Assembly: GCF_021730395.1 (NCBI RefSeq)
Contig: NC_069367.1
Location: 72,215,501-72,279,500 of the forward strand
Origin: Mercenaria mercenaria
Lineage: Eukaryota > Mollusca > Bivalvia > Venerida > Veneridae
DNA length: 64,000 nt
Direction of reading: 5' to 3'
The translations under genes were made by a program, and so were the position numbers. Each line of letters begins with the position of its first letter. Position 1 is the first letter of the stretch. Below the pieces are notes generated by a model, which saw only the letters and a list, made by a program, of their open reading frames with translations, did not search any database and was not told where the DNA came from. This document shows positions 37,440 to 49,147 of this stretch, in pieces.

Positions 37440-37620
37440 TCACTGACGATGATGGTACCATAGTTTACTGATGTTGAATAATCCAAAGGCAATTACTCAG
37501 TGAAAATCATCTTAACGAAGCATGAAGATAATATGCGCTTCTCCTCTTGGAAGTAAAGTTTTCTATGACGTTTCAATGAATTTCAGCCAGTGGTTGCTAG
37601 GGAATACCCCCGGAAAAAGA
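37440..37620. other. Better-preserved island in the corrupted block; no gene
   Basis: Homopolymer noise drops sharply for about 180 bases. The sequence includes GACGATGATGGTACCATAG and ends near GGTTGCTAGGGAATA. Degraded repeats of the second half follow at about 37.78, 37.94 and 38.11 kb (GGTTGCT-GGGAAT-like words), suggesting a tandem core with a ~160-bp period. Confidence 0.5.
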
Positions 37621-38359
37621 AAATGTATGTTAGAAATTACTATATTCAATATTTAAAAGGGGCCAGAAAACTCGGTAAAAAATTTTCCCGACCAAAAAAA
37701 CATAAAGAAAAATTTTTGGCCCCCCTCTTTTTGTGTTTAACCTTCCCATAAAGTTTTTGTTTAAAATTCCAAAAAGAGGTTGCTGGGAATATTCGCCAAA
37801 AAAAATTTTTATTTATAGTATACTAATTTTTTGATATTCAATTGGCAATCGTAAAAAACTACCCGGCCCGAAACCCAAGAAAATTATGGCTTTCCCCTCT
37901 TGATAGTGAACCCTTCCTTTAAATTTTTTTGCTAAATTCCAACCAGGGGTGCTACAAAAAACGGGTTCCCTTTAGCCCCACTAATTTTAAAAAAATTAAA
38001 AAGGGGAAAATTAATTTGGTGAAAAATCATCCGACCAGAAAATGAAGACAATATACGGTACTCATTTCCTTGAATAGTGAGTTCCCTAGGGGTTTTTGCT
38101 AAATTTCCCAAACCCGGGTGGTTACTGAGAAATTGTATTAAGTTTGTTTTGTTGAAAAAAAAAAAAAGGCAGTATGTCTAAAAAAATACCCACCCCGGAA
38201 CGGAAGCCCAATATAAATTCTCCATTTGATGAAAAAATAAACCTATGAATTTAGGGGCTAAACTAAAACCCCATGGTTGTAAAGGAAATATCCTATATTT
38301 TTATTTTAAAATTTTAAACCAGGGGTTTTTTTTACCCTCACTGATCCAAAGGCCTTTGG

Positions 38360-40350
38360 TGAGGTTTTATGCCCCGCCAAGGGTCCGTCGTGAGTCTTTA
38401 CGTCGTCTGCCCTTTCAGTTTTTAGCCCCCCCCCACCTGTCAAAAAGTGAAAAGGTGAGCTTTGTGACCGCTTGATGTCCGTCGTGCGTCGTCAGTCGTC
38501 TGTCAACATTTAACTTGTGTATGCGATATAGGCTGTATGTTTCAAATGATCTTCATGAAATTTTGTAAAGGAATGTTTACCTTGATAAAATTTCTAGGAA
38601 GTTCAAAAAAGGGGGTTACCCTGGGGTCAAAAAACTAGGTAACTAGGCCCAAAATCAAAGAAAAATTCTTGTGATAGGGTTTAGGGGCTGTTTTTTTAAA
38701 AGAATTTTTCTAGAATTTACTCACCCGGGGTGGGCGTCGGCACCCAAAACCTTTTGGTTTTGGTTTTTGCTCCCAAGTACATAAAGCTATCATTTAAGGG
38801 CTTTATAGTTTTAAAATTTTATTTTTTTTTTCTGGTTTAAATTTTACCAACCTAACTGGGCCCAAGTTCCTAACTATAACAGGATTTTGGGGAAATTTTA
38901 TATCCCCCCTTTTAAAAAATTCGGTTTAAAAGTTTTACATGTAATCCCCAAAAATTAAATGCAGATATGGAATTGAAAAATTTAAAACAGGTTTTTTCAG
39001 GGTTGAAAAAACTAGTTGATAGCATAAAACCCCCAAAAACTCTGATAGGGCTTTTTGGGTAAAATTTGGGTTGCCCCCTTTAGAACCTTAAAATTCTTTT
39101 GTTTTTTAAACATTTTGGGTAAAAAATTTCCCTTTGCTTCGTGACAAAAATTTCAAATTTAGCGAGCTTGGCGGGCTTAGGGACAGCTCTTGTTCGATTG
39201 ATCTTCAAAAATTTTTGGGGTCAGAATGATTACCTTGTTTGAAATCTGGGCCCAAAGTTCGAAAATGGGTTATCGGGGGTAAAAAAATGGGCCCTTTAAT
39301 TTTAATCAAAGAGAAACCTTGTTTTAAAACGATAGGGGGCTGTATTTTTAATTGATCTTCATAAATTTTTTTGGTCAGAAGGGAAAAACCTTGATGAAAT
39401 GTGGGCCCAATTTTTGAAAAGGGTTTTAATCGGGGGTTTAAAAAACTAAGTCGCTAGGTCAAATCAAAGAAAAACTTTTTTATATCCCGATAGAGGGCTG
39501 TATTTTTCAATTGATCTTCAGGGAAGGGTTTGTTCAGAAGGGATTGCTTGATGAAATTTAGGAAAAATTCGAAAAATAGGTCATTTGGATCAAAAATTTG
39601 GTCACTGGTAATATCAAAAAAAAAAGCTTGGGGGGCAATAGGGACTGCTTTTACAGGGAATCCTTATAAAATTTTGATCAAAAATGTTTGTTTGGATGAA
39701 ATCTGGGGTAAAATTTTTGAAAGGGTCTTTTGGGGGGTAAAAAAAACTGGGTCCCCGGTAAATTAAAGAAAAACCTTGTGTAGGAATAGGGGCGCATATT
39801 ACACGGGAATTTTTAAAAAAAATTTGTCAAAATGATTGCCTTGAGGGAATCCAGGCGAAATCTTTTATAAGATTATCTGGGATCAAAAGCTGGTCATAGG
39901 TAAAATCAAAAAAAAAACTTTGTGTATGCCATAGAGCCTGTATTTTTCAATTGTTCTTTATGAATTTTGGTCAAAAATATTTCCTTGAGGGAAATCTAGA
40001 TTAAGTTAAAATGTGGGTGATTTTTGGGGTAAAAAAACAAAGGTCACTGGGTTTCAAATCAAAAAAAAAAAAACCTTGGTAGCAGTGGGGGCCCTGCATT
40101 TTACCCGGATCTTTATGCATTTGATAGGTATTTGTTTGGATGAAAAAAAAAGTGAGGTTAAATTATGGGTCTTTCTAGGGTAAAAAACCTATTTTTCCCC
40201 CGGTAAAATTTAAAAAAAAAAAATTTTTTTGTATGAAATAGGGGAGCTTTTTACACGGTTTTTTAAAAAAAATTTAGTCAAAATGATTGCCTTGAAAAAA
40301 TTGGGGAAATTTTCAAATTGGGTCATTTTGGGAAAAACTGTTTAAAATGT
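38360..40350 (+). repeat. Degraded tandem-cored element with AGGTGAGC left part, ~150-bp units
   Basis: CACCTGTC...GAAAAGGTGAGC and GTCCGTCGTGCGTCGTC lie at about 38430-38500. Then at least eight units follow with TTGATCTTCATGAAATTT, GGTCAGAATGATTGCCTTGA, GAAATCTAG and AAAAACTAGGTCACTAGGTC, spaced about 150 bp. A right-end-like GGACAGCTCTTGTT lies at about 39180-39194 inside the run, so two elements may abut here. Confidence 0.6.
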
Positions 40351-42090
40351 TATGATGTGTTTCCCCAGGGGGAGCGCCCTGGGGCCCATTTTGGCCCTCT
40401 GTTTAAGTTTCACCCTTGAATTTTTGAGGGACATACACAGTTTTGCACCCATGTACCTTTTAAATGTTAAAGGGGAGCTTCCCAAAAAAGATACGGGATG
40501 AATGGCAAACAGTGAGTTTCTTGATCAGACTGCATGGATATGCAGGTGATCATAAATCTAACTGGTCCCCCCGTGACAAAATTTCCGTTGTGTCCGCTTT
40601 GAAAAGGGTTTAAATATTTTATTTCAGTTTGACATTTAAAAACATGTAGCTCATATTATCGGGGTGAGCGGGGCCAGGGTTTTCAGCCCCTCTTTTTTAA
40701 ATACAGCCTTAAAAATTTGGATAAAAGTGCATTTTTTGCACCCCAATCTTAAAATGACTCTCAGTGCCCAGGGAATTTTAAAAATGCTGCCCCTACTTTT
40801 TTTAACTTTTTTAGCATCAGTTTCCCTTTTTTTAAAAACATGTGGCTCATATTACTCAGGTGAGCGATTCCGGGTTTATTTATTTACCCTTTTTTGAGAA
40901 AAACTCCAGACAAGAAAAAGTGGGATGGAAAGGACTAAAGGGGGGAAAATTTATTTCTTCCCTTTTGGGAAACAAAAAAAAAACAAGGGAAAAAAGTTTG
41001 AAAAAATTCCCCAAACAAAGCTTCACTGTAAAATATTTAGCATTACCCCCGTTCCTTTTTAAAAATCTCACTTATAAATTTTCGTTGTTAATTTTTATAT
41101 CTGATCTATGGTTTTTTTAAAAAAAGCAAATTTTTCATGTATTAGAAAACAAATACAAATGTGCCTAAAATTAAGATGAACCCTGCCTTAAACCCTTTCA
41201 TGAATTTATCCCAAAAATTTCCAGCTGAAATTCAGTTTTATTTTAAGCCTAGGTGTGAAGTTAGTAGGTCAAAGGTTTAAGATCAAAAATGACTTTAAAC
41301 AGTTAATAAAACTGTAAATTGAGAAAGCTTGGGCCCCGGGAAAAGAAAAATTTATAGAGAGTTTTGGTTTGCCGCAGATGACCCCCTTTTGATTTTTTTG
41401 TCAGTAGGTCACAGGTCAAAGGGCCACAGTGACCCGGAACATTTAAAATTGGGTTTTTGGACAAAAATTTGTTACTTTTGGGCTTGGTCAAGAAACTTAT
41501 GTGAGGATGGGCATGACAGCCCGAGGCCCCCATTAGTTTTGAGTTTTCCAAAAGGGCAAAGGTCAGATTGGGCCCAGAAAATTTTAAAAATTTTCCAGAC
41601 AAAAAACTTTGAGAACGCTTGGGCCCAGGATTTTTGAAACTTCATTTTGGGTTTTTGATCATGACCAGAGATGACCGGGATTGTTTTTTAAGTTCAGTAG
41701 GGCAAAGGTCAAGCAAGTTTGGTTTTTAACATTGGGTTAGTTCTTTGGCAGGCTATATTGGGGGGGGGGGGTTAATTCGTCACTTTGGACAACTCTAGTT
41801 TAAAGGGATTGAAAGGGAATTTAAAAATTTATGGGACATGAAGAAAATTCAGAAAAATGCTTAGATTTTGGTTTTTAGTTTTTTTTCTTTTAAGGGTCAT
41901 ACATTTGAAATGCTTGAAACATTTCACTTTTCCTTATCCCAAAAAAAGTCCCCTTCGCGTTTTGGGAGGTTGTGGGTTTGATCCCCCGGCCCCCGTCATA
42001 CCAAAAACGGGAAAAAATGGTTTCAGTATCGGCCCTTTTGGTGCTCAGAAATTTAAAAGGGGGCTGGGCCCCCCTTCTCTCATACCCTTT

Positions 42091-42836
42091 ATGGCAATGG
42101 ATTCCATCAGGAATGAGGTGTTGAGAGTGACTGATATAAGTTGTAGAACTTGCTTTATAATCGACCTAAAATAAATTAGTATAAAGTAATCTAACTTGTT
42201 ATAAAGTTGAGGGGCCTATTGCTAACCATAAAATTTTAAAATTTTGTAGAAAATGAAATACAGTAAAAAATGTCACTGAATTGGGGAAGGAGGGTGAACA
42301 ATCCCGTATGCAACGTTTTTTAGGGGGTTTAAAAAGGGCGTATTTTAGGTTGTTGGGCTGTAACTTTTACCCCTGACTGTATGGAGCAATCAGGAGCCAA
42401 CAAGATCTTGTCTAGGTCATTACTTTCTTTGACATGCATTGAGCAGGCTTATTTTGTTTGGCTAATTCTGTAAAAGAAACAGGGTATTGCCACAGGACAC
42501 AAGTCTCCATCCCAGGGGTCAAGGTCACATAAAGGGTTTGAAGGTCATGTCAGATTTTGTCAGTACTGTAACTTTTGACTTATATGGAGCTTTTATTTTT
42601 AATTGGCTGAAATGTTAAGGTCAGTGAGGCAGTGTGTCAACACCTAACAGGCTCAGCATTGTTGCCCTTGGGGAATCAACAACTTAAGAATGAATGCATG
42701 TTTTGTCTGACATATTATAATGAATTTAATGTTATTTGAGTTATATTGACTCTATACCTATAAGTCAGCTTTCTATTATATATTTACTTGGAACAGTTAA
42801 GATATTTTGATAACAGTTTTGGGTTTTAAATTTTAG
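42091..42836 (+). other. Cleaner island; intron of the glutamate-carrier gene
   Basis: Noise is low compared with both sides. The sequence ends in a pyrimidine-rich stretch and TTTTAG immediately before the carrier exon. A GGTCAAGGTCACATAAAGGG-type repeat fragment lies near 42520. No further exon was recognised. Confidence 0.55.
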
Positions 42837-42893
42837 ATTTGACTGTGCCAAAAAAGACGTTAGGAATGAGGGCTTCTTTGGAATTTTACAGAG
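42837..42893 (+). CDS. Mitochondrial glutamate carrier (SLC25A22/A18 type), exon within the first carrier repeat
   Basis: A 57-bp exon lies between an acceptor (TTTTAG) and a donor (GTAAAC). It encodes FDCAKKDVRNEGFFGILQ plus two bases of the next codon. This matches the helix-loop of the first carrier repeat of vertebrate SLC25A22 (DC-K-VRSEG-FGMYRG pattern). SLC25A22 and SLC25A18 are inner-membrane H+/glutamate symporters that bring glutamate into the matrix. The exon ends in phase 2. The first exon, with the first PxDxxK signature, and the following exon were not recognised and probably lie in the corrupted sequence on either side. Confidence 0.72.
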
Positions 42894-43319
42894 GTAAACC
42901 CTACTTTAAATCGTATTAAAGGATAAATGATAAAGAAAAATTTTATATTAAATTTTATCTATTGTACTGTCATAGTTTAAACCAAAAAAAATAAAGGGGT
43001 TTATTTTAGCCCGACAAAACAAAAATATATAGTTTCCAAGTCATTTCACCAAAAACTTTAAAATGACCCTAAAAGTTAATATTTTAAGAATACTTTAGTG
43101 TGAATTAAACAATAAAATGTAGGGTGACTGACTATAACCCTTTAAAGGGTTTTACCGAGGTTTACCAACTTTAAAATTTTCCCAACTTATTTTAAACAAA
43201 ACAAGATTTAAAATAAAATTTAAAAAAACTTAAATATGAAAAAATTTCCCGCAACAAGAAAAGGGTCGTTGGAATAATTTACCCAAGACAGTTAAAAAAT
43301 TTTAAATTTTAGGGTTTTT

Positions 43320-44770
43320 AGTCCCTTTTTGGTTGAAAAACCCGTTTCGGGGCCCATTGGAATGCCTTTTTCCCCCCCTTCAATCCCCCCCCCCTCCCCC
43401 CTTCCCCCCTCCCCTCCGCCCCCAAAATTTCGTGTCCCCCTTTCCCTAACCCCCCCGGTTCATAATGAAGGGATTTTTAAAGAAACCCCCCCCCACATAA
43501 TGTTCCCCCCCGATGAGACAACATGTCCCTGCGCAAAAACCCCGGACCCTAGTAAAGGTCAAAAAGGGTTTCAATTGGAGGTCAAAGGTCCCAAAGGCTT
43601 TTTTTTTTCCGGTCCGCAAATCTCCATCCTTGAAGGGATTTAGTATAACTTGGCACAAATGTTCCCAAATGAGATTTATATGTCATTTTCGCAAAACCGG
43701 ACCCCTTTGTCAAAGGTCAAGGGGCACAATTGGAGGTCAAAGGTCAAAAAGGGTTTTTTACTGACCGGTCCCAAAAATCTCTCATCCATGAAAAGATTTT
43801 AATATTACTTGGCACAAATGTTCCCCATGATGGGGACACGTGTCGTGCGAAAACCGGACCCCCAGCTTAAAGGGGCCCAAGGGGCCCCCAATTGGAGGTC
43901 AAAGGTTACAAGGCTTTTTCCTGTTCCCGGGTTTATAAAATTTTCCATGAAGAGTTTTAATATTACTTGCCCACAAATGTTCCCCTTAAGGAGGGCGAAA
44001 AGTGTCGTGCGCAAAACCGGACTCCCAGCTTAAAGGTCAAGGTCACAATTTGGGGGTCAAAAATCAACAAGGCTTTTTTTCCCGTCCCGGGGGAAAAACT
44101 CTCCCATCTATGAAGGGGAAATTTTTTTATTACTTGGCCCCAAATGATCATAATTTTTGCGTTTTGTCAGCAAAAATTTCAGCCCCTAGCTCCCAAAAGG
44201 GCAAAGGTTTACACTTAGCAGTCAAATGGGTTTAAAATAGCAGAACAGGGTCGTTTCGTGTCCGGTCCATAACTCTGACATTCTTAAGGGATTTTTTAAA
44301 TCACTTCCAAGGTTCCCCATGATTAGACGACGTTTTCAACGCAAATTTCCCCCCCACCCCTAGCTCAAAGGTCAAGGTCACAAAAGGGGGGGCAAATTTT
44401 CAACCCGAGTTTTTTTTTCCCGTCCCGTTCCAAATTTTTGCAAAACCCTGAAGGGATTTTAATATTTTCTTGGCCAAATGGGTTCCCCCTGATGAGACAA
44501 CATGTCATGCCCCAAAACCAGACCCTTAGCTCAAAGGTCAAGGTCACAATTTTTGGGGGTCAAAGGTCAATAAAGGGTTTTTTCCCCGTCCGATCCCGAA
44601 AATCTGGTTTATCCATTTAAGGGTTTTCAAAATTTCTTGGCATAAAAGTTTCCCATGATGAGGGCGAGGTTTTCATGCACAACACCCAGTTTCCCTTTGC
44701 TTAAAAGGGGAGGTCACTCTTTGAGATCAAAGGTTTAAGAGGATTTTTTTTCCCGTCCGGTCTTTTTTAA
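43320..44770 (+). repeat. Degraded ~163-bp tandem element (clean relative at 63290-64000)
   Basis: The left part, GGTTGAAAA-CCCGTTTCGGG, matches CTGGTTGAAAACCAGTTTCG at 63.3 kb. About nine units follow with GAAGGGATTTTAATATTACTT, GGCACAAATGTTCCCCATGA, GTGTCGTGCGCAAAAC and AAAGGTCAAGGTCACAATT, spaced about 163 bp. The matching clean copy shows how far this block has been altered. Confidence 0.8.
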
Positions 44771-45250
44771 ATTTGGGCATGCAAAAACAGGGGGTTTTTG
44801 ATATCATTGGGGACAAATATTCCCTGGGTGAGAAAAAAATGTTTTGCGCAAAACCAGGTTCCCCAGGTCTAAGGGGCAAGGTTCCCTATTTTGGGGGTCA
44901 AAGGTCAAATTCAAGAATGACTTTGGTAGGGAAACATTTCTTTTTTCTGCATGGAGGGATTTTGATGTATTTTGGCTAAATGTTCCCCCCCATTTAAACA
45001 CCCCTTTTTTTTTAGAATTATGTCCCCTTTTTTTTACTAAAATAAAATTTTATTGTAAACTTTTTTATTACTGGCCCGTAAGAAAAAATCGGACCATTTT
45101 TTTGTGGGTTTCAGCATGCAAGTTACATCCAAATTTTTTGGGGTATTTTGACCTATCTCTACCGGTAAAAAGGGTTTTTTGTGGACACTATTATATGATT
45201 TTTTTTTTTAAAGTTAATTTCCCTTTGTTGTTTCAAAAAAAACACAAATA
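44770..45250 (+). repeat. Degraded unit of the 53.8 kb repeat family
   Basis: GGTCTAAGGGGCAAGGT, GGTCAAAGGTCAAATTCAAG, AATGACTTTG and CATGGAGGGATTTTGATGTA occur in the same order as in the clean array at 53800-54395. A similar degraded pair of units lies at about 30.77-31.05 kb. Confidence 0.65.
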
Positions 45251-45589
45251 AAATTTTTGAAACAGCCAAAAAATTCAATAAAAAAAAACTTTTTTTAAAA
45301 ACAAATCCCCAAAAACCCAATTTTTATTAACAATATTTTTCACATTACCCCCAAAAAAACATTAAATTTTCCTTAACCTAAAAATAAAAATTATCTTCCC
45401 AAACTTTTAATTTTCAAACCCTTTTCATTTCCCCCCCCCAACCCCACCCCCCAAACAACCCCCCCCCCCAAACCAACCCCCCCCCCCCCCCCCCCCCCCC
45501 CCCAAACCATTTCCCCCCCCCTTAAAAATTCCCCTTTTCCCAATTCAAAAGAAAACCCTTGGGGAAAAAACTTTTTACGTTTTCTTTTG

Positions 45590-46440
45590 ATTTCACGATT
45601 TTCATGAATTAATTTACGATTTTTCCCGATTTCACGATTTCCCCTTTATAATTTTACGAATTTTTACGATTTCCCGCTTTTTGAAATAAAATTTTAAAAA
45701 CCAGCAGATTTCCGGGTTTCCCCTTCTTTAAAAATTTTTGTTTATTTCCCCGAATTTTAAATTTCACGAAAAATTTTACGATTTCCCCCTTTGATTTCAC
45801 GATTTTTTCCACTTTTCCAAAGCCCTTTACGATTTCCCCCGGATTTTTCCTTTTCCTTCCCCTTTTGAATTTTTTCACGATTTCCCACCCCTTTCACGAA
45901 TTCCAACAATTTAAAGATTTCCACTTCATGAATTCACTATTTCCACTTCAGGGAATTTTCGATTTCCCAAATTTCCCCTTCATGAATTTTTCAATTTCAC
46001 GATTTCCACTTACGAATTTTACGATTTCACAATTTCAAAATTTATGAATTTACGATTTTATTATTGTGAAATCGTGAAATTTGTGAAGTGGAGATCGTGA
46101 AACGTGAATTAAAGAAATGGAAATTTTTGAATCGAGAATTCGTTAAGCGGAAATCGTGGAAATTTATGGGAAATGAAAATTGGGGGAAATCGTGAATTCA
46201 TGAAGTGGGGAAAACGGGGAAATTTAGGGAAGCAGAAATCGGGGAATTCATGAAGTGGAAAAAAAATGAAAACAAAAAAATCGGGGGAAATCATTAAAAA
46301 CGTGAAAACAAGAAAACGTGAATTCAGGGAAATGGAAATTTGTGAAATTTAGGAAGCAAAAAATCGTGGAAAATTTGTGGGAAAAAAATTTATGAATTGA
46401 AATGGGTTTTAAATCGGAAAACGAAATCGTTGAAATAATG
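45590..46440. repeat. Inverted minisatellite (large hairpin), ~850 bp
   Basis: From about 45590 to 46055 the plus strand repeats TTCACGATTTCCACTTCATG AATT-type words. From about 46065 to 46440 it repeats their reverse complement (AATTCATGAAGTGGAAATCG TG). The switch lies in GATTTTATTATTGTGAAATC near 46050-46070. Both halves are noisy but the orientation flip is unmistakable. Single strands could fold into a very long hairpin. Confidence 0.82.
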
Positions 46441-46730
46441 AAGTTGAAATGTCACCACGGGTCTTTCGTAGTATTGCATATTCACTTGTTTGTTGTGTAA
46501 TTGACTCATCTTTAAAAAATGATGCATTGGTATTGTCTACATTCAGTATGTCATACTTTCCAGTTTACTAGAAGTTTATTACAGTAATTGTACTGCAAAA
46601 TTGATGACTGAATTTAAATCATTAATTGATTTTGTATGGAGATATTAAAGAATTAATTGACTTTCACAAATACAAGTTTTAAGATATTGTGGGAGAACTT
46701 TTCACCAAAAAGAAAAGGGGTGAACTAATC
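46441..46730. other. Cleaner island; intron, no exon recognised
   Basis: This is normal AT-rich sequence without homopolymer inflation. No coding segment is recognised. It begins directly at the end of the inverted minisatellite. Confidence 0.5.
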
Positions 46731-46914
46731 ACTTCTTAATCCCTTAAAAAAACCTGTTCACACGCATTAATTTTTTGAAAATAAAAGAATAGCCGTTATT
46801 TTCCCCAAACTACAGAATCTTGGTTTATTTGATTTAAAAAGGGAAAAAAAAGGGCTCCAGTGGGAAGGAGTTTATTTTCTTTGTTTTCAAATTTCCGGGT
46901 TTCCAGTAATTTTT

Positions 46915-47125
46915 ATTTGAGTTTCGCCATGAGAAAACCAACATAGGGGCGTTTGCAACCCCGCATGGGTCCGAAACCCGCCCGCGATCCGGGCGTTTTT
47001 GGTCAGGATCCATGCTGTTTGCTTTCAAAGCCTATTGCAATTAGAGAAAACCCTTTGCAAACAAAAGGGGTCCTGAAACCCGACTGCCACCCGTGTTTTG
47101 GGTTTTCCATGGTGCGGCTCAATTT
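46915..47125. mobile_element. Foldback MITE, degraded copy 2 of 21071-21281
   Basis: It shares TTTCGCCATGAGAAAACCA at the left, GGTCAGGATCCATGCTG, AAAGCCTATTGCAATTAG in the loop, and CCATGGTGCGGCTCA at the right with the clean copy. Much of the arm sequence between is altered into A, C and G runs. Confidence 0.8.
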
Positions 47126-48184
47126 TAAACCCCAGTCAGGGGAAAAGTAACTTACTATATGTTGTCTAGACTTTGTATTAGGGTTTGGGCCCGTTTTTGT
47201 TTGGTATTGGGCTGTCTTTGTTAAATTGGGATTTATTCAAAGACTGGGCAGTTTAAGCAATGATTTTATCAATGCCGGGATGTTTGGGGAAATCTATATA
47301 CAAAAGGAAGTAATTAAAATATTGTGGGGTGTAAAGGGGAATTCTTTCTCCTTAATTTTGGTTTAGGGAACCCCTTTGGACTTAATAGATGATTTAGGAA
47401 AAAAGAACTAAAAAAAACCTTTTTAAAAAGATAAAAACCCTTTCGTTTTTTGTTAAAGGTTCTGTAGGGATCCCGAAAGGGGAGGGTTTTGTAATGGTAG
47501 AGGACACTAAGGTATCCCTAGAGATTCTGCAGATATTAGCTATAGATAGATTTATTTCTGTGTACAGTGTTCATATTCATGGCAATTTAAATGACAACAT
47601 ACAGATATCAAGTATGCATGTTAAAAAAAAGCCAGTCAAAACATTTTAACAAAAAGGGGACACAAAAAAAAAAGATAGAAATCTTCTTTTTTTCCATTGT
47701 GGTCCTTGCAAATTTTTAGAATAATTTTGGGATGACTTTGGGGAAAACATTTCACAGAAAAAAAAAAGAGCTTGGGTTTTCAAACTTTTAAAAAGTCAAG
47801 TGAATTTAAAATTTTTTGAATGGGCTATTTAAGAAAATAAATTTGGGAAATTTTTGGAATTTTTTGAAACTGCCTTGCAGTGGTTTTTTGAAACATGTAT
47901 ATTGGGAAATATAGCTAAAATTTGGGGTTTCTTTAAAAAAATTTTTTATCAACAGAATATTGGGGTTAGCTGGGAGTTTTTGCTAGGAAATTTCCCAAAC
48001 CCCTTCTTACAAATATTACCCTTTTAAAGGATTCCCCAAGGCTCTGGGCTGTTTTTCAAAATCTTCTTTTTGTTTTAATCAACAATGTTTTTACTTATAA
48101 GTCAATTGGGGGATCTGTTTAAAAATCCCTTATGCCCCGTTTTCCAGTATTGTTATCATTAACCCGTTCTATTTTTTTGCATAG
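47126..48184. other. Corrupted sequence block, part 3; carrier-gene intron
   Basis: This stretch is noisy apart from a cleaner patch at about 47490-47620. The missing carrier exon (region following the first repeat, with a TPEKAIK-like sequence in the family) should lie between 42.9 and 48.2 kb. I could not recognise it. Confidence 0.5.
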
Positions 48185-48312
48185 GAAAGTGCTGAAAACC
48201 CTTTAATTTTGAGGTGCTGGCTGGCAAAGGGGCAGGGAAAATGCCGAAAATTTTTTGACCTGCCCATGGGAAATTCTCAAAATTCAGCCCGCCCGGGATG
48301 CAGGCAGAATGG
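48185..48312 (+). CDS. Glutamate carrier (SLC25A22/A18 type), exon with second carrier signature, sequence damaged
   Basis: After ATAG at 48181-48184 the bases run GAGGTGCTGGCTGG, GGGGCAGGG, CCCATGG, CTCAAAATTCAG and GGATGCAGGCAGAATGG. Read against the family, these are remnants of an EVLAGAGAGTCQ - TPMEMLKIQLQ - DAGRM segment (second carrier repeat), but the reading frame is lost several times as printed. The last four codons (DAGRM plus G) are clean. Their phase-1 end joins correctly to the next exon (GCA CGA GTT...). The breaks match the noise of the surrounding block, so I infer a consensus error rather than a pseudogene. Confidence 0.72.
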
Positions 48313-48369
48313 TTTTGGTGGTTTTGGGTTTTTTGTGATTTGTTTGTTTATTTTAAAACAGGAAATTTC

Positions 48370-49147
48370 CGTTTTGGTATGCGAGTGATATTGGTCATAG
48401 TTAACCAGACTAGTTCCTCACCAGATTTATCATTTCTCAGCAAATAAACGAAAAGTTCCACATGACATATGAAGGGTGAATGAATTCAGACAAATTATCA
48501 CAGTGGATATGATAATTACCTGGTGTTTGAACCTCATCATTTAGCTTACCATGTGTGCCATAATTTTGTATTATCAACATGTTTATAGTGTGAAGGTCAT
48601 AGAAGGTGTTTTGAGAGTAGAACCATATGGACTGGAAAATAGTATGCTTGTAACAGGACTACTGTTAGTAAATACTTCCGTACCAAAGTGGTATACTCTG
48701 AACCAGAATAATGCGTTTAGACATAGAAATTACACTCCGAGATAATCAAGAAAAATGTTTTAGAAGTGAGTTAAATTACAGCATTAGATTTAGTTGGATC
48801 TGAAATAGATCGGTCTTGTTTACAAGCTGTCTTTCCTATGTCCAAGAAGAAAATTTGTGAGTTTTAGGCTTGATTTCAGGGTTTTGTTTTCTTATTTACT
48901 TTAATAAACACTCAAACCTATGTGAAGATCAGTCATTGGAATAAACCCAAAAATGATCATTTCATTGTGGTCTGTATTTACAGGTTAAAGTACACTGCAA
49001 AAGTTTGAGTTGGAAAATGAAAATTGTTGTCCTAGAAGCTAATGATTGCAGTTCACAGGATTGTTTGACTTTTTCTGAATGTATGGTAATTTAATTTCTT
49101 GCTTAAAAAATGTAAAATATTTCAGTTTCTTTTGCTTTTTCTGACAG
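48370..49147 (+). other. Intron; clean sequence resumes
   Basis: Homopolymer noise stops at about 48370 and does not return in the window. No exon was recognised in this stretch. The 64-codon frame at 48551-48745 has no splice context or domain. Confidence 0.5.

Larger units (their letters stand above)
23650..42090. other. Corrupted sequence block (probable assembly or consensus artefact), part 1
   Basis: From about 23650 the sequence changes character: runs of A, T, C and G of 4-35 bases are everywhere, dinucleotides are lost, and no reading frame persists. Repeat families that are clean elsewhere in the window are still recognisable but damaged. Reading frames in this block should not be treated as genes. 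Better-preserved islands occur near 30.79-31.05, 31.85-32.66, 37.44-37.62 and 40.40-40.66 kb. A G-run of about 19 lies near 25560. A plus-strand frame at 26522-26788 has no recognisable domain. Confidence 0.8.
42950..46435. other. Corrupted sequence block, part 2
   Basis: Homopolymer-inflated sequence like that at 23.65-42.09 kb resumes inside the carrier gene. It contains the recognisable but damaged repeats listed below, a poly-C tract of about 23 bases with flanking C-runs at about 45430-45520, and a C-rich patch at 43370-43470. Reading frames here are not credible genes. Confidence 0.75.

Noticed and set aside
43329-43643. Pro-rich 104-codon frame
   Set aside because: It arises from C-runs in a damaged copy of the 63.3 kb tandem repeat.
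45475-45503. Poly-C tract as a possible telomere or i-motif
   Set aside because: It has no telomeric (TTAGGG)n pattern and sits in homopolymer-inflated sequence, so its length is not trustworthy.
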